The notes under the pieces are model-generated. The model was not told the origin of the DNA. It ran no database searches and worked only from the letters and a program-made list of their open reading frames with translations. Positions 39,101 to 52,431 of a stretch of DNA of 64,000 nucleotides are shown here, piece after piece. Position 1 is the stretch's first letter, and each line of letters begins with the position of its first letter. The position numbers and the translations under genes were made by a program. The DNA lies in contig JANTQA010000047.1 in NCBI GenBank assembly GCA_027625915.1, forward strand, positions 14,260,001 to 14,324,000, written 5' to 3'. Source of the DNA: Anaeramoeba flamelloides. Lineage: Eukaryota > Metamonada > Anaeramoebidae.

Positions 39101-42100
39101 TAAACTTTTTTAACCTTGTTAAATTGAAATTTTGACAAGTAACCATTGATTCAATTCCACATTAATAGATTTTTAATTATGTTTTTCACAATAAGCATAA
39201 AATGTTTCAGTTTATTAAATTTCAATTTTTTTTTTCTTTTTTAGTTTATTGATCAACAATTCTCTTTCAATTTTTAAGACTCACATAATAGTCAATATTA
39301 TTTTTGGCGTCAATTACTAGAAATCCGAAAAAATAAAAAATACTGGAATTGTGGCGAAAGACAAATAAACTGTATTTTCTTAAAAAAATGTGAAATTTAA
39401 ATTGAACACATATACTGAAGAACCTTTATTTAGAAAAAAGGACTTTTTTGAAAATCTGAAAAAAAAAACTTTTAAAATTGATAGAAAAAAAATTTTTTTT
39501 TGGTACAATTTCCTTTTTATCAATCCAAGAACTCTTTTTTCGAAAAAATTTTACTTTAGATAAGATAAAAAACCCATGAAAATGTAAAATTTAAACATTA
39601 ACATACAAGATTAGAACGGCTTCAAAGCCTAAATAAAAATAAAAAAACAATTATTTCAAACACATCAAAGTTAAATCCGAAAAACAACAATTTGAATTCC
39701 AACAAAATTTCCAAAACAAGATTTAAATCCTTTGAAATATAATAAAATACAAAAACACACGTTATTACACATACTGTACTGTTAAATTTAAATTAAAAAA
39801 AAAATACAATTTTATCCCAAAAACCTAATAAAGAAGAGCGAAATAAATCCCAAGATTTCCAATCTCAAAAAGTAATATAAAAACATTTTTTTTATTAGGT
39901 TTATTCTTAAAAAGAAAATTAATTACCAATTTTTGTTTTGTGAAGATTAAGAAGATTTGATTTAAATGAAGAGATAAAAAGTTATTTGTTCTTTGAAAAA
40001 AAAATAATAACTAAAAAAAATTAACTTTAAAAATAAACCTTTTAGTATAAAATAAATATATGCCTTACGTTACAATTTCTGTACTATTTTAATTTTTTTT
40101 TTTTCTTTTGGGTATTATATTCAATAAAGCAATCATTCAATTGTTAAATGAAGTGCTTTACGTTTTTCAATGATCATTTTTTCAAAAATACCAACTTTGT
40201 AATGTTTATTGTTTTTTCTCTTAAAAAAAAATTTCAAGCTGATCAGTTTCAAAACAAAAGTTTTATAATTTGATGAGAAAGGAATGGAATGGGACTTTTT
40301 TTTGAAAATTAAAGAAAGAAATTTCAAAAAATTATTAAAATTTAATTTTAATCGGTGATAATGTACTAAAATTAGCTATTGTTTTAGCAATAAATAAACC
40401 ATTTCAAGAAGTAAATCATATCTATTGGTTCTTTATAAATGGCATTGAATAAATAGTCTGTCTTGGAGTTTGAATACTTTATGTATTTCTGGTTGATTAG
40501 AGGACTTTTATTTTTATAAAAATAGATTATAAAATGTAGTTCACATTTACAGTTCTTGAATTGTGAGAGGACTATCGTTTTTATTTATCATTGGGTGTGT
40601 GCGCCCCTCTCTTTAATAAAGCGAAATATGTTCTAAAAAAAAATAAAGTGAGAAATGGTGAATAAAATTTGTTTTTAATAATGAGTGGTAAACTGGAATC
40701 GATGAAAACATTTTTTATCTTTACCTTCTTTCAGGTTCTATTAACTTGACCTTCATTACCATTCTAACAAAAAACTTAGCTCTACTAAATATTGCTATTT
40801 TTTGATTGATAATCGATTTTGAGATTTGGGCAAAAAGTACATTATCCCCGAATTCTAAGTAATATATATTTCCAATATTTGAACAAAAAAAAATTAAAAA
40901 AGGTTTAAAAATGAATTCTTTAATTAAAAAATTGTTTTTTTTTCCTTTTTAGATTAAATAATTATTAAGTATTGAAATCAAAATTTGATTCAATTACCGT
41001 CACGAAAAAATAAATAAATAATAAACGAAAATTTCAATCAAAGATGTAAAAATTTTTTCATAAATTAGCTATATATATATTATTTTTAACTCAAAATTTT
41101 TATTTGGAAAAATTTAACTATATAATTCCAAACAACTACTGATAAGAAAATGATTATTTCACTGAAAAGTTTAGGATGGTATTGTAGCCACGATGGAAAG
41201 ATTTTGGGAAATCCATGAGTAATTAGGCAAAGTTTGAAAATTTTTTGATCTTCTTTTTTTGAATTCTATTTGAGTAAAACAAGAGCTATTTTACTAATAA
41301 ATTTTGACTTTAAATATGATATTTAAAATCATTTTAGAAGAGTTTAACAAATTTTTTTGCGATGTTGTTGAATTGATATAAATCCAAAAAGATCGCCACG
41401 TAAAGGATTTTTGAACTTGGAAAATTAACTTGGTTCAAGGAACCCAATTATTTGATCAATAGACGACAAAGAAAAAAGTCCATCAATTTCCCTTTAAGGC
41501 TGGAAATTGATGAATTCCCTTTATTTGTTTAAAAACAATGCCAAAAATTAAACAGTGTTTTTTGTTTTGGTTCGAAAGAAATCAATATCAAATTATATCA
41601 CTTTAAACAATATCATATTTCTTGTTCTTACAGGCCAAACTCGTAACATAACAAAGTGATTGTTTCCAAATCAAACCAATAAAGAATGAAATAAAATTTA
41701 AAACTAAATATTTGAAAGATTTTATTTGGTATTAATATTGACTTACTTTTTATTTCTGTATGCATTTTAATGATAATGAATAAAAATATTCTAAGAAATA
41801 ATTTTACTATCAATAATATCTAGAATATATTAAACTTTCAAATAAGGGAAAGTCTAGAATGCCATTGGCCACATTAAATATATAAATGAGTTCTTTAAAA
41901 AAAAAAAAAAAAAAAAAAACAATCAAAAATTATAAAAAGTGGTCTATTAGACATAAATATGTTCATTAATGTTCCTACTTTTCCTTCTTATGTTTAGTCT
42001 TTCTTTATTATTAATATTTTTAAAAATCAATAAAAACTAAAATATTTTTCCTTTTTCTTTTTGACTTTATTATATCAAAAATACACATTATTTAATAAAT

Positions 42101-43653
42101 TTATTTGATTATATAACACACACACATACACACACATACATACGCATATATTGATCTTATTAATATATTTTCTTTAGATTTTTCAAAGAATTAGAGATCC
42201 GTTATTAACTTTATTATCATGTACAAATCAAGAAACAAATTTTGTTGTCTTAAAGCACATTAAATTAATTGCAAATCAATTTCCACAATTGTTTTATAAA
42301 GATTATACAAGATTTTTCCTTCAGCAATCTGATCTCTCATATCAAACCAATGTCAAATTGGATATTTTGTCTGAAATTGTTTGTTCAACAAATGTACAGC
42401 CAATAATTGAAGAACTTTCCGAATATGTGATTAATTCTGAAAAAAAACAAGATTTATCCAGAAAGGCGATTTTTTCTTTAAGCAAAATTGCTATTAAATT
42501 TCCAAAATATTGTCAATCCATTTTACAAGCTTTGATTGCGTTTTTAGATTTGGAAATCGATTATATTGTTGAAGAATCTATAATTGTGATGAAGAATATT
42601 TTACAAATTTTGCCTACTGCCATTGAGATGATTAAAAAATATATTTCTCAGATTTCCAAGCTTTTAATCAATAATGATTCAAATTCTGAATCAAAAACGA
42701 GTTTAATTTGGATTTGTGGACAATTTGGTAATGAGATTGAAAAATCACCATACATCCTTGAATCGCTGATACATGATTTTGATAAGCTTGAATCAGGTAC
42801 AAAATTGGAATTGTTATCGTCAACTTTAAAGGTTTTTTGCATTCGTCCAGCTGAATGCCAACTCATGCTTGGGAAATTGTTACAACTTTCAATAGAAGAC
42901 CAAAATAATGTTGATGTTCTTGATAGGGCATTGTTTTATTATCGAATTTTACAAACTGGAATAAAAAATGTCAAAGTAATTGTTTCAAAAAATTTTTCTC
43001 CTGAAAAGATCACCTTTCAAGAAAAAGATGATGAGCAATTGACAGAAGAACTCTTAGACGAATTTAATTCTCTTTCAATTATTTATGAGAAACCTTATTC
43101 TCAAATTACTCATAATTATAGAATTTTAAATCAAGAAAAATCTGACGAAAGTGAGAGTGACAGTGTCAGTGAAAAGGAAGGGGAAGAGCTAGAGCAAGAA
43201 AGTGAATCTGAACAAGAAAGTGATATCGAAAATGAAAATGAAAATGAAAATGAAAATGAAAATGAAAATGAAAATGAAGATTCAGAAGATGATACAGTAA
43301 TAAATATTGATTGGGAATGTAATCCTCAAGCAATTTTACTTCCAAATGATTTCCAAAAACTCTGGGCGCAGTTACAAGTTAGTAAACAAATTAGTATAGA
43401 TTTTGGAATTGAAATTGAAACAGGGGAATTGATCGAACAGTTAAAAGAGGGTAATGTATTAACAATCGCTTCGGGTACAATACAACAAACGATAAAAATG
43501 TTTTGTTATGCACAAAGAATAAATGATGAAGACTTCATGCTAATGGAAATTATTATAAATAATGAGACCAAAATTGGCACAATAAATTTAAAATCCACAA
43601 ACAAACAATTTACTTTCGAATTTTCTCATTATATAAAAACTTGTCTTATTTAA
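36133..43653 (+). CDS. AP4B1: AP-4 complex subunit beta
   Basis: Exons are 36133-36461, 36741-37221 and 42178-43653, with phases 2 and 0 matching; about 761 aa, near the usual length of AP-4 beta. The N-terminal half is the beta-adaptin HEAT trunk (KKLIYLFLLTYSSKYPKTAL, IRGLAIRTMSSL, IFQRIRDPLLTLLSC). After the trunk comes a segment typical of AP-4 beta rather than AP-1/2/3 beta (LDEFNSLSIIYEKP). A hinge of Glu/Ser and repeated Glu-Asn follows, and then a C-terminal beta-appendage domain (LLPNDFQKLWAQL to the end). AP-4 is a clathrin-independent coat that sorts cargo at the trans-Golgi network. Intron 2 is 4956 bp and holds at least one foldback element. The start is the first ATG of exon 1 and fits the family N-terminus. 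Confidence 0.92.
37380..37936. repeat. Foldback element with ~170-bp inverted arms, TTAA flanks
   Basis: The left arm GGTTTACAATCACTGAAA... and right arm ...TTTTCAGGGATTGTAAACC are inverted copies over about 170 bp, including AGATTATCTT, GTGTAGCCACTTGTTAATTT and the pair TTTCCGAAATCCGAATT / AATTCAGATTTCGGAAA. TTAA stands at both borders (37376-37379 and 37937-37940). It lies in AP-4 beta intron 2; no ORF of note. Confidence 0.6.
42116..42150. repeat. (CA)n-rich microsatellite
   Basis: CACACACATACACACACATACATACGCA-type run about 30 bp before the 3' splice site of AP-4 beta exon 3. Confidence 0.8.
43228..43277 (+). repeat. (GAAAAT)n coding minisatellite
   Basis: In-frame hexamer repeat encoding alternating Glu-Asn in the AP-4 beta hinge. 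Confidence 0.85.
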
Positions 43654-46628
43654 CAAAATAATATATAGTCATTACATTTTATTTTGCATTTATTTTGTTT
43701 AATTTTAAAGAGGAATTTTGTAATTAAATTTTCATTTTTTTCTCAAAATTTAATAAATATTACAGTTTCAATAATATATTTTGAATAAAAAATAATAATA
43801 ATCTATCTAATTACCATACAGTTGATTCCCCAGAATCACCCTATTAAAAATAATTAAGATCATTAAATTGTTTCTTTTTTTTTCAAAGTGAAAATTTTGA
43901 TTCTATTAGTCGATACATCTGTAATCGACAAAATAAGAAAAAATACTCAATTTTTTTTTTTATTCAATTAATTTTATTTGTAAAATATTTGAATTCTTTT
44001 ACAGTTCAATACTTTGAAAAAAAATGATAACTGAACAAAATAAAATTTAATATTTTTTCAGTATCTCATTTTTTTTCCAAGATCTAAGCCTTTTTATCTC
44101 TGAATTTAGAACAAATTCACTTCAGCTTCCCAAAAAAATCAAAAATTTTGAATATGAAGAAAAGAAGATTATTTGAAAATGGTTAACAAAGGATTCAAGA
44201 TCTTTCAATATTTATTTCTGATTTTATTTTCAAAGACATTGAAATCGGACTTTGATTTTTTCATCTTTTTTCACTCAACCCTTTTGGGAGATTAACCTTG
44301 ATTTCGTTCTTTTGTTTTATATAGTAACTACAAGTATTGAATCTATGAATAGAATTTGTAATTGGGGTTTAAATACAAGTATAAAAATTATTGAAATAAT
44401 AATTTCTAAAATTGAAAAGTAGTATTATTTTGAGTTTAATCTTACCAAAAAAAAAAAAAATCAAATAAGCTTATTTATATTTATCTTTCGGTTCTCGTTG
44501 TATTATTTTAAGTTCTACTGTAACTATTCTTAGAAATACAAATCCACAGCTAGGGTAAAATATTTAATTTTAAAAGATTGTAATATATAAACTATTATCC
44601 ACTCAACGTACAGAGTTATAATGGGAGAATTATAGTGTAATTGAATTGTTTAGAATGGATATAAGAAGAAAAAAATTTAATTTGGTAATTTCATACATTT
44701 CAATCATTTTTTCACATTTTTCTTTTTTCTTTTTTTTTTATATTTTATTAAACACCAAGTAATTCCTTTGTAATAATTTTTTAGTGTAATACCAATATTT
44801 GCTGAGTGGAACCTTCATAGTTTAAGTTATTACAAGAGTTTAAATGATTAAAAAATGATTTTGATTTCTATTTGAATTTTCTTTTAAACGTTAATAGGAA
44901 AACAAAATGAACATTGTTGTTTTTCTCAAATGGATTTAAACAAGGTTAGTTTTTCAATTTTTAAGAAAGTATCTAGATTGTTTTGATTTTTTTAGACATT
45001 AATCAACTATTTTCTGATATGTATTATTCAATTTATTTCTTATTTATTCTTAAAGAACCATTTATCATAATTAATTCTATATTTGGAACATTTTCGTGTA
45101 CTAATGTTGAAATAAACAATGTTTATGATATTTTTTTGAATTCACCTTCTGAAAAATAAATACATTGGATAAATTTGTTTGATTTTTAAAATTATTTACT
45201 TTCTATCAATTTGCGAAAACCAAAATAATTGGGAATTTTTGTTTTTTATTTTTTCATATTTCTCTTTTTTATTGGGTTGAATCTTTTGTAACTGTTTTTT
45301 GATTTTGAGAATTCAATCCTTTTTCTTTGAAGTAATATTCTTTATTTTGACTGAGTTTGATAAAAATATTTGATAAAAAAATGTTTTGTAAAATAATAAT
45401 TAATAGTAATGGGGCCAGAAATTCAAGTCAATCTCTCATTTTCTATCATTACAAATTGTGCAGATGAAGAAGAAATGTTGAATCAATCTTCTTGGGTTCG
45501 AAAACTTATTTTTTTTCAATCTTTATTTCAACATTTTTATTCGGAAAGGAGTTCTTTCTTGTTTCATTTTAAAATGAAAATATTTGTTTAAAATACATAT
45601 TTCTATATTTTTCGTTTGCACGATAGTTAATTTCACTTATTCCCAATAAAAACATTTCTTATTCCAAAACCAAATTTAATAATACCAAAAATTTAATCAA
45701 AAAAAATTGAAAAATTTTAGAATTTAAAGATTCAAATCTGGTTTACTTTGGGTTCGTTTTCTTTTCACAAATAGATCAGCGAATGAGATTTTGGTTTCAA
45801 ATTTTCAATATTCTTGTCCACACAAAAAGATTTTGTTTTTTTTTTCATTTTTTTTTCTGGTTAGATCTTGTTTATATTAGGAAGAAGAGTTACAAAGAAA
45901 AAAGATCAAGTAGTTACTTGCTAATACTGAGACACGGAAATACAGAAAGTATGAGTAACTTGAAAATAAAAACGAAAAATCAAAGGCTAAAAAAATACCA
46001 AAGGTTTTTAGAAAAATATATCAAAGAAAAAAAAGAAACTATAACAATTAAACAACAAACTCCCAAATGAACATTACGGATCAATTATCAAATTAAATTA
46101 AATCAACCAAAATTATCGTGGATGTGATTTAGGGTTTTCTTAATTAAAGATAATATTGGTTTGTTTTTTATGATTTTTTACCAATCGCTTCTAATATACC
46201 CTTTTTAAATTTCTTTTTCTTTTTTTCTTTTTTTTTTTTCAATTTTATGCTTTTTGTTTTTGAAACACAAAGAAAATTTCGGTCTGTCTTTCCCTTATAA
46301 ATAACTGTGAAATGTATGATTTTACACTTAAATTTCTTTTGAGAAAATTTAAGTGAAAGGATATTTAGAGTGTAATTTACACTTCTTCAGTAATAATAAT
46401 ATAAATGACTTTGAAAGTAAATGTTTTAAAATATTCTACAAAATTGAACAAATGTACCTACTTCCTTCAAAGAATTAACATTATGAAATTTGTTTCTTAT
46501 TAAAAAAAAAAAATGATTGTTGATTGAAAAAAGTATTATTTTCAAAAAAATTCACTTCAAAATCGATAAAAATTAAATAAAAAAATTACTAATTGATAAT
46601 TTCAATTTATTTATTTATTAATATTAAA
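43654..46628. other. Convergent intergenic region
   Basis: Between the 3' ends of AP-4 beta and V-ATPase E. It has the LINE tail at 46300-46405. Short open frames at 45409-45591 and 45783-46070 have no recognisable homology. Confidence 0.55.
46300..46405 (+). mobile_element. Second copy of the LINE 3' end
   Basis: ATGATTTTACACTTAAATTT followed by GTGTAATTTACACTTCTTCA closely matches the end of the element at 9165-9240 (ATGATTTTGCGCTTAAATTT, then GTGTAATTTACACTTCTTCA), with a short terminal repeat of TAA/AAT instead of the poly-A run. It is a heavily 5'-truncated copy between AP-4 beta and V-ATPase E. Confidence 0.55.
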
Positions 46629-49411
46629 TTAATTTTCTTGCTCTTGATCAAAATCAAAAAGTAATCGACGTATTTCTGGTAACAAGCCTTCAAATGATAA
46701 TAATAATCGATAATCTAAAGTGTTTGTACAAACAATCCTTCCATTGGGCGTGTTGAGTACAACTCCTCCACAGCTATAATTATTTTTAAAAGAGTTTATT
46801 ATTTATTATGTTTTATATTTGAAGATTGTAAAAAAAAGTAGAAGAAGAAGAGGCGTTTAATGATCTATTTTACTGAACAAAAAATTATATCATAAATAAT
46901 AATTTGAATGGAATATTTTTATGATATATTCATGAAAATAATTTTAAGATAAACACCAAATTAGTTTTCAAAAAATAAATTAATAATAGAAAGTGCTTAA
47001 TTATTTCAATTTTGTTATATTTGATGTATTTACTATTCTGTATTAGTTTTAAAACTTGCGAGTTTATCTCCTGATCTCAATAGTAGGTTGTTTAAAGATC
47101 TATTCTTTTTGTAATTGATCGAATACATTATTGATTAATTTTTAAAAATTTCAATATTTTTTTTAGAATTCCAATAATGAAAAAATTTCAATTTTAAAAG
47201 TAATAAAACTTTTTGCTGCAGTTTTTTTTGATTTTTTTAATGCTTCATATTTTTAAATTTCATCTTAAAACGAAAGATAATGTCTCTGAATGAATATTAT
47301 TTATTAATTCACAATGAGATAACAATAAAAAGGAAAAGGCATAAAATCGAAAACTATGATCATCTAAAAGAAGAACAAATAATGATAATTTTGTCGGATT
47401 TACGATTTTAATAATATTGTACAAAATTCTTTTGGATCGGAAATTGAATAAATTTCATTTCTTGAACATTCAAGAAATGAAATAATGATTGCTTTATAAC
47501 AGATGATTAAAAAAACGAGTCACCTTTTTTAATTGTAAAGTGGTAGTAAAAGTTGTACATTTTAAAATATTTTTCTCCTTATTTTTTTCCTCATTTTAAA
47601 ACAAAACACCAAATTCAAAAATTAGATTGATTATTTGAATTAAATTCGAACATAAAACAAGGGATTAAATCAAAATTTAAGTATCTTCAATTTGATCAAT
47701 TTTGACTGATTTAATTGTAAACATTAGTATAAATTAACCTTTTGGAATTTTTGGTTACTATGATTTTTATATTCATGCAAAATTAGATTTAAGAGTTTAA
47801 CTATAGGTATTAATTCAGTTTGAGGAATTTCAGTTTTCAGATATCTTTATTGATCGGTGAAAAATAAGAAAAATAATATTTGCAAAGTTTTCCCTTTTTG
47901 GCTACCATTTTACAATTAAAAAAGTAAAATCATTTTTTTTTGGTTGGCTCGTTTTCTTTTGTTATCTGTAATTCAGCAAAATTTAGTCCATTTGTTTTTT
48001 AATACCAAATCTGATCGTTCTTCACTACAAAATTGTTTTTTTTTCATTTTTACTGATAAAATCCTAAAAATACCAAAAAATTTTTCGTTCAATTTCCTTT
48101 TTCTAAAATTTCTATTTCAATCCCCAAAACAGTTCATATCAAAGAACGTCTGGAAAAATCAACTTTTTTTCAATGTTTATTTGGATTTAAACAAAATTCT
48201 TTGTTTCAAAACTTTGTTAAAATATTTAAAAAAAGGAAATTGAACTAAAAAATTGAATACCTTTTTTGGAATTTATCAGTATTTATGAAAATCGATTTAT
48301 TTTTTTTCACTTTGCTCATCAATGATTATAATCACTAGTCTCACAATATATTTCTTGTTTTTTCAATTGAATTAGTTTATGAAATCATTCCCTGAGAAAT
48401 TTTTGAAAATTTAATCAAGCCAAAACAATTTATCAACTTTATTGAATTTCTTGTATTTCTTTTTTGTTTTTGTGGAAAAAATATTCGATCTAAAGATAAA
48501 AGTAATGACAATTTTAAAAGAATAAAACTATAGGCACTGAAAATAACAAAAAGAAAAGTATAAAAAAAAAAAAGGTGTAATTACCACGAAGGTTTGTTTG
48601 AGCCTTTTTCGGGTGGAGAGAGAAGAAAGTCTTTTTCTAGGACTGTGACACTACACTTCATTTTTGCAACCTTCATAAATTCTTGAACAGTATCATCAAT
48701 AATAGATTTTACAATTTCAAGATCACATTCACGGCACTGCAGCAACACCTTTGTTTCTCGGATTTTGTGCAATCCCTTTTTGGATTTTTTTTTATTTTTT
48801 GAAAAGAAGAAAAAAGAAAATCATTCAAACAAAGAGAAATTAGAAAAAAAAAAAAAAAAGAAAAGAAGAAAAAACAAGATCGTTTCTTAACAATTAAAAT
48901 AGTGGTACCTGTAGAATTAATTCTTTTAATATTTCTTTATATTTTTCTTTGTTATCTGAGAGTTTAGTTATTTTTTGATGTGCAATTCGAAGAATATCTT
49001 CAACACATTCGTACTTTGCTTCAAGAATCTTAAGGCGTGAATGGTTTATTAAATTTGATTGTGCACTAATTCAAGGAAGAAATCAAGTCACAAAAATATA
49101 AAGAAATCAATAATAAAAAAAATTAAACAAAGAACATAAGAAAGGAATTTAAACTGATTCCAAAAGGAATCTTTTGTTTCGAAAAGAACAATTTAAGATT
49201 TTTCATACATCTTCTTTTGTACATCGACTTGTTTCATTTTTCTTTCAAATTCTTTGATTATTCGGAATCTTTCTTCTTGAACTAAATTATTTTTTTCCAT
49301 ACTGAATTCTTCCTCTGCTTTTAGTTTGATCTCTTCTGATTTTTCTTGAGACTCAGTCAGAATAAACTGAATCATCTTGGAGATTTGTTTTTCTTTTTCA
49401 CTTTTATGCAT
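46629..49411 (-). CDS. V-type ATPase subunit E
   Basis: Exons are 49411-49209, 49065-48909, 48775-48585 and 46773-46629; phases 2, 0 and 2 match and give 231 aa, close to the roughly 226 aa usual for the family. The product has the N-terminal helix (EKQISKMIQFILTES, KAEEEFSMEKNNLVQEERF), the middle coiled coil (LINHSRLKILEAKYECVEDIL), the globular start (LHKIRETKVLLQCRECDLEIVK) and the C-terminal motif (CGGVVLNTPNGRIVCTNTLDYRL, then LPEIRRLLF). Subunit E is part of the peripheral stalk joining the V1 and V0 sectors of the vacuolar proton pump. The ATG at 49411 aligns with the family start. A TTGTTAG acceptor-like site just upstream could mean a 5'-UTR intron. The last intron is 1811 bp. Confidence 0.92.
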
Positions 49412-52400
49412 CTCGACTAACAAATTATGAAATATTCAAAAGGAAAAAAAATAAAAAATGAAACAATCTTAATTACATTTTTATTTTGAAGTGTTACAAT
49501 TTCTGATTTAAGGGTCGTGATTTGGGATCAAAGTACCTTTCTCGTTTTCAATTTATTTCAAAATGATTCAAAATGAACTGAAGAAGGAGTTATCAAAATA
49601 AGTAACCCAACAAGGATTGTAAAATTAAGATGTCTTGAAATATATGATTGTTTTCTTTTTTTAGTTTTTGTATACTTGTAGAAAACAGTGGCCTTGTTGA
49701 TCGTTTTGTAAGTGTGTTCATTAATTTGTTACATGGAGACCTCCATTAAAATTATTTATATTTAGAGTAGAAGGGTAAATAGATTATTTGTAAGGGAATA
49801 GAAAACTCAAAAAAATCTTCAAATAAATTTAATAGCAAATTCAAAAAAAAAATACATCTTCAAATTGAAAAATGATATAAAAATCAAATTTCGAAAATCA
49901 AACTTACTTTCTTAAATGCTATTTTCAGAAATGAATTATTATTGTTTATAAAAGTGTATTTGATCAAATTTTTCTAATTTTTGAAAAGTTCAAAACCCAA
50001 CCAATTTCTGAATTATTTACAAAAAATTATTTTCTTGGAAGAAGAAAGAAAACGTATGGTTTGTAAAGGAAGTGTACAAAAATACACTGTAAAAATAAAT
50101 TCACTAAATTCTAAAATAACCCAGTATAAAAAATCTACTTAATTTCTAAAAAATTATAATAATTATTATAAAATTTTATAAATATAATTATTTTATTCAA
50201 AGAACAATATAAATCATTTTTTTTTTTTATTATTTTGTATAAAATAATACTAGAAAAAGAATCAGACTATCAAATTAAAAATTTTCCCGTAATACTTTTT
50301 TAAACCCTGTAAAATTCAACTTATAATATAAAGGAAATACTTTTTAATTTGAATATTTGAAATCAAGAATTAATAATCCAATCTTAGTTTTTTAGTGGGT
50401 TATTTACTACACGAAGATTAAAATTATCAATAGAATTTATAATTATTTTGAAAATAATAGAAAGATTTTTAAACTAATAAAACCAATTCAAATGATTTGA
50501 ATAAAAAAAGAAGAATTGGTATTATCTAATAACTAATTTTTTTTTTAAAAAATACAGTTCCTTGCTGTATACTCTGAATATTTGAAAAAGAATATTGATT
50601 AAAATTTTAGAATTCAAGAAATTTCTCAAATATTTGTAAATAAAATAGATAAACAATTTTTTTTAGATGTTCATTGATTCAGTGTATAATTAATTTTTAT
50701 TGTATTTTTAAAATTAACTTAAAGTTTTTAATTCCACTTGTTCATACAGACTCTTTAAAATTACTAAAAATGAGATTTCTTCAAATAAAAAAATTTTATG
50801 CAAATTTTTCTTTTTCTAAATTGATAAAAAAACAGAGACAAAAAAAGCAACAGATCTTTTAACAAAATTCAATTAGTAAAAATGAATTATTTGAAAATTT
50901 ATAACTAATCTCTCTAAAGTTGATAAATGAAGTTACGTATCAGGTTTAATTGTTCTTTTGTGTAAATAATTACTTGATTACCTTTGGGAAAAAAAAAATA
51001 AATATGAGTTCCTAGTCACTTAAATTAAATTATGTTGTAATTGTGTGAAAATATGATAAATAGTACTTTAATTTAAAGTGATTGTTTGATTCAAATGGTT
51101 CAAAAAAAACTTTTTTAAAATATTTGAGAATAATTATTCATTTGGAATTTTGTTAATGATTACAATTAAAATTGTAATTTTCGAATTTTTTTTAATTATT
51201 TTTCCAAATTCAAAAAAAGAAACTGAAATAATTGTATTCAGGTAGAAAAAAATTGATATTAATCATGATCTCAAAAGAATTATTTTTTACAATTATTTAT
51301 TTTTTTAAAAATAAGTTTTATGATTTAATTATTACCATAAAAATACATAGAACTATTGGGTACATTCCTTTCAATAAAATATTGGTAGTATTTTCAATAT
51401 ATTTTCACCTACATAAAATAATTTGCTAAAATAAATACTTAAGTAATTATTTATTTATTTTTTTTAATAAAATCAATTTTTTTAGCAATTAATCGGGATT
51501 TCATGAATTATTCAGAAAATTACATAGAAAATTAAAGGATTAAAATTTAACAGAAGAAAAAAGAAAATAACCTTCTTCCAAATTTTTCTTCTTATAAATT
51601 ATCAATTTATATTTAGACCTGAATATGAAAGTATATTAAAATAATTGTAAAATTATAGATATGTGATTTCCTATTTTACTGATTATTTTGAATCAGAAAA
51701 ATCAGATCCATTATTTCAATGAATTCATAACTTTAAATTTTCTATTTTGAATTAAATTTAACAATCCTCTCTTTTTTTCTGTTTCAAAGTTTAAAAATAA
51801 ATTTATTCAATTTTTTCCTTTTAATGGAAATAGGAATTTAAACAAGAGATTTCAAGAAATAAAATCATTTTAAACATATTAAATTTAAATGATAAGACCA
51901 TTTTGTATTTTAAGTTCTTTATTTTTTTAAAAAGGGTTTTATTTTATTAATAAAACGGGTTGAAGTTTACTAAAATCAATTTAGCTGTCTTCATTTTTGG
52001 GTATTTTTTAATTGTTTTTTTTTTTTTTTAATATAATTCGTATTGATAATTGAATCAAACTGAAAATGAAGATTCACCGTTTCTGAGTAGTTTTTATCGA
52101 TCTATGAAAGGAATTAAAGGGTATTAAGGTATTATTATTACATTCAAAAAAAAATAAAAAATAAATTGGGTTGTATTATCTTAAAAAAAAAAAACTTTTT
52201 AAAAAATCAAAAATATTCGAAATTTAAATTAAAAATAATTTATTAGCAAAAGAATGATAAATTTTAAAAAAAGAAGAATATTTTTATTATTATAAATTAA
52301 TATAATATCAAAAAAAAACAATATGTATATGTATATTTAAATATTCATTTAATATTTTTTTTATAAGAAAAATAAAATAAAAAAAAAATTCTCTTCAGAA

Positions 52401-52431
52401 AAATAATAGATTAATATTAGAAATATCTACA
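49412..52431. other. Intergenic spacer
   Basis: Between the 5' end of V-ATPase E and the 3' end of the WDR44-like gene. AT-rich; nothing coding or repeated recognised. Confidence 0.6.

Noticed and set aside
45409-46070. Two short plus-strand frames considered as genes
   Set aside because: Under 100 codons, no recognisable motif, no convincing splice partners.
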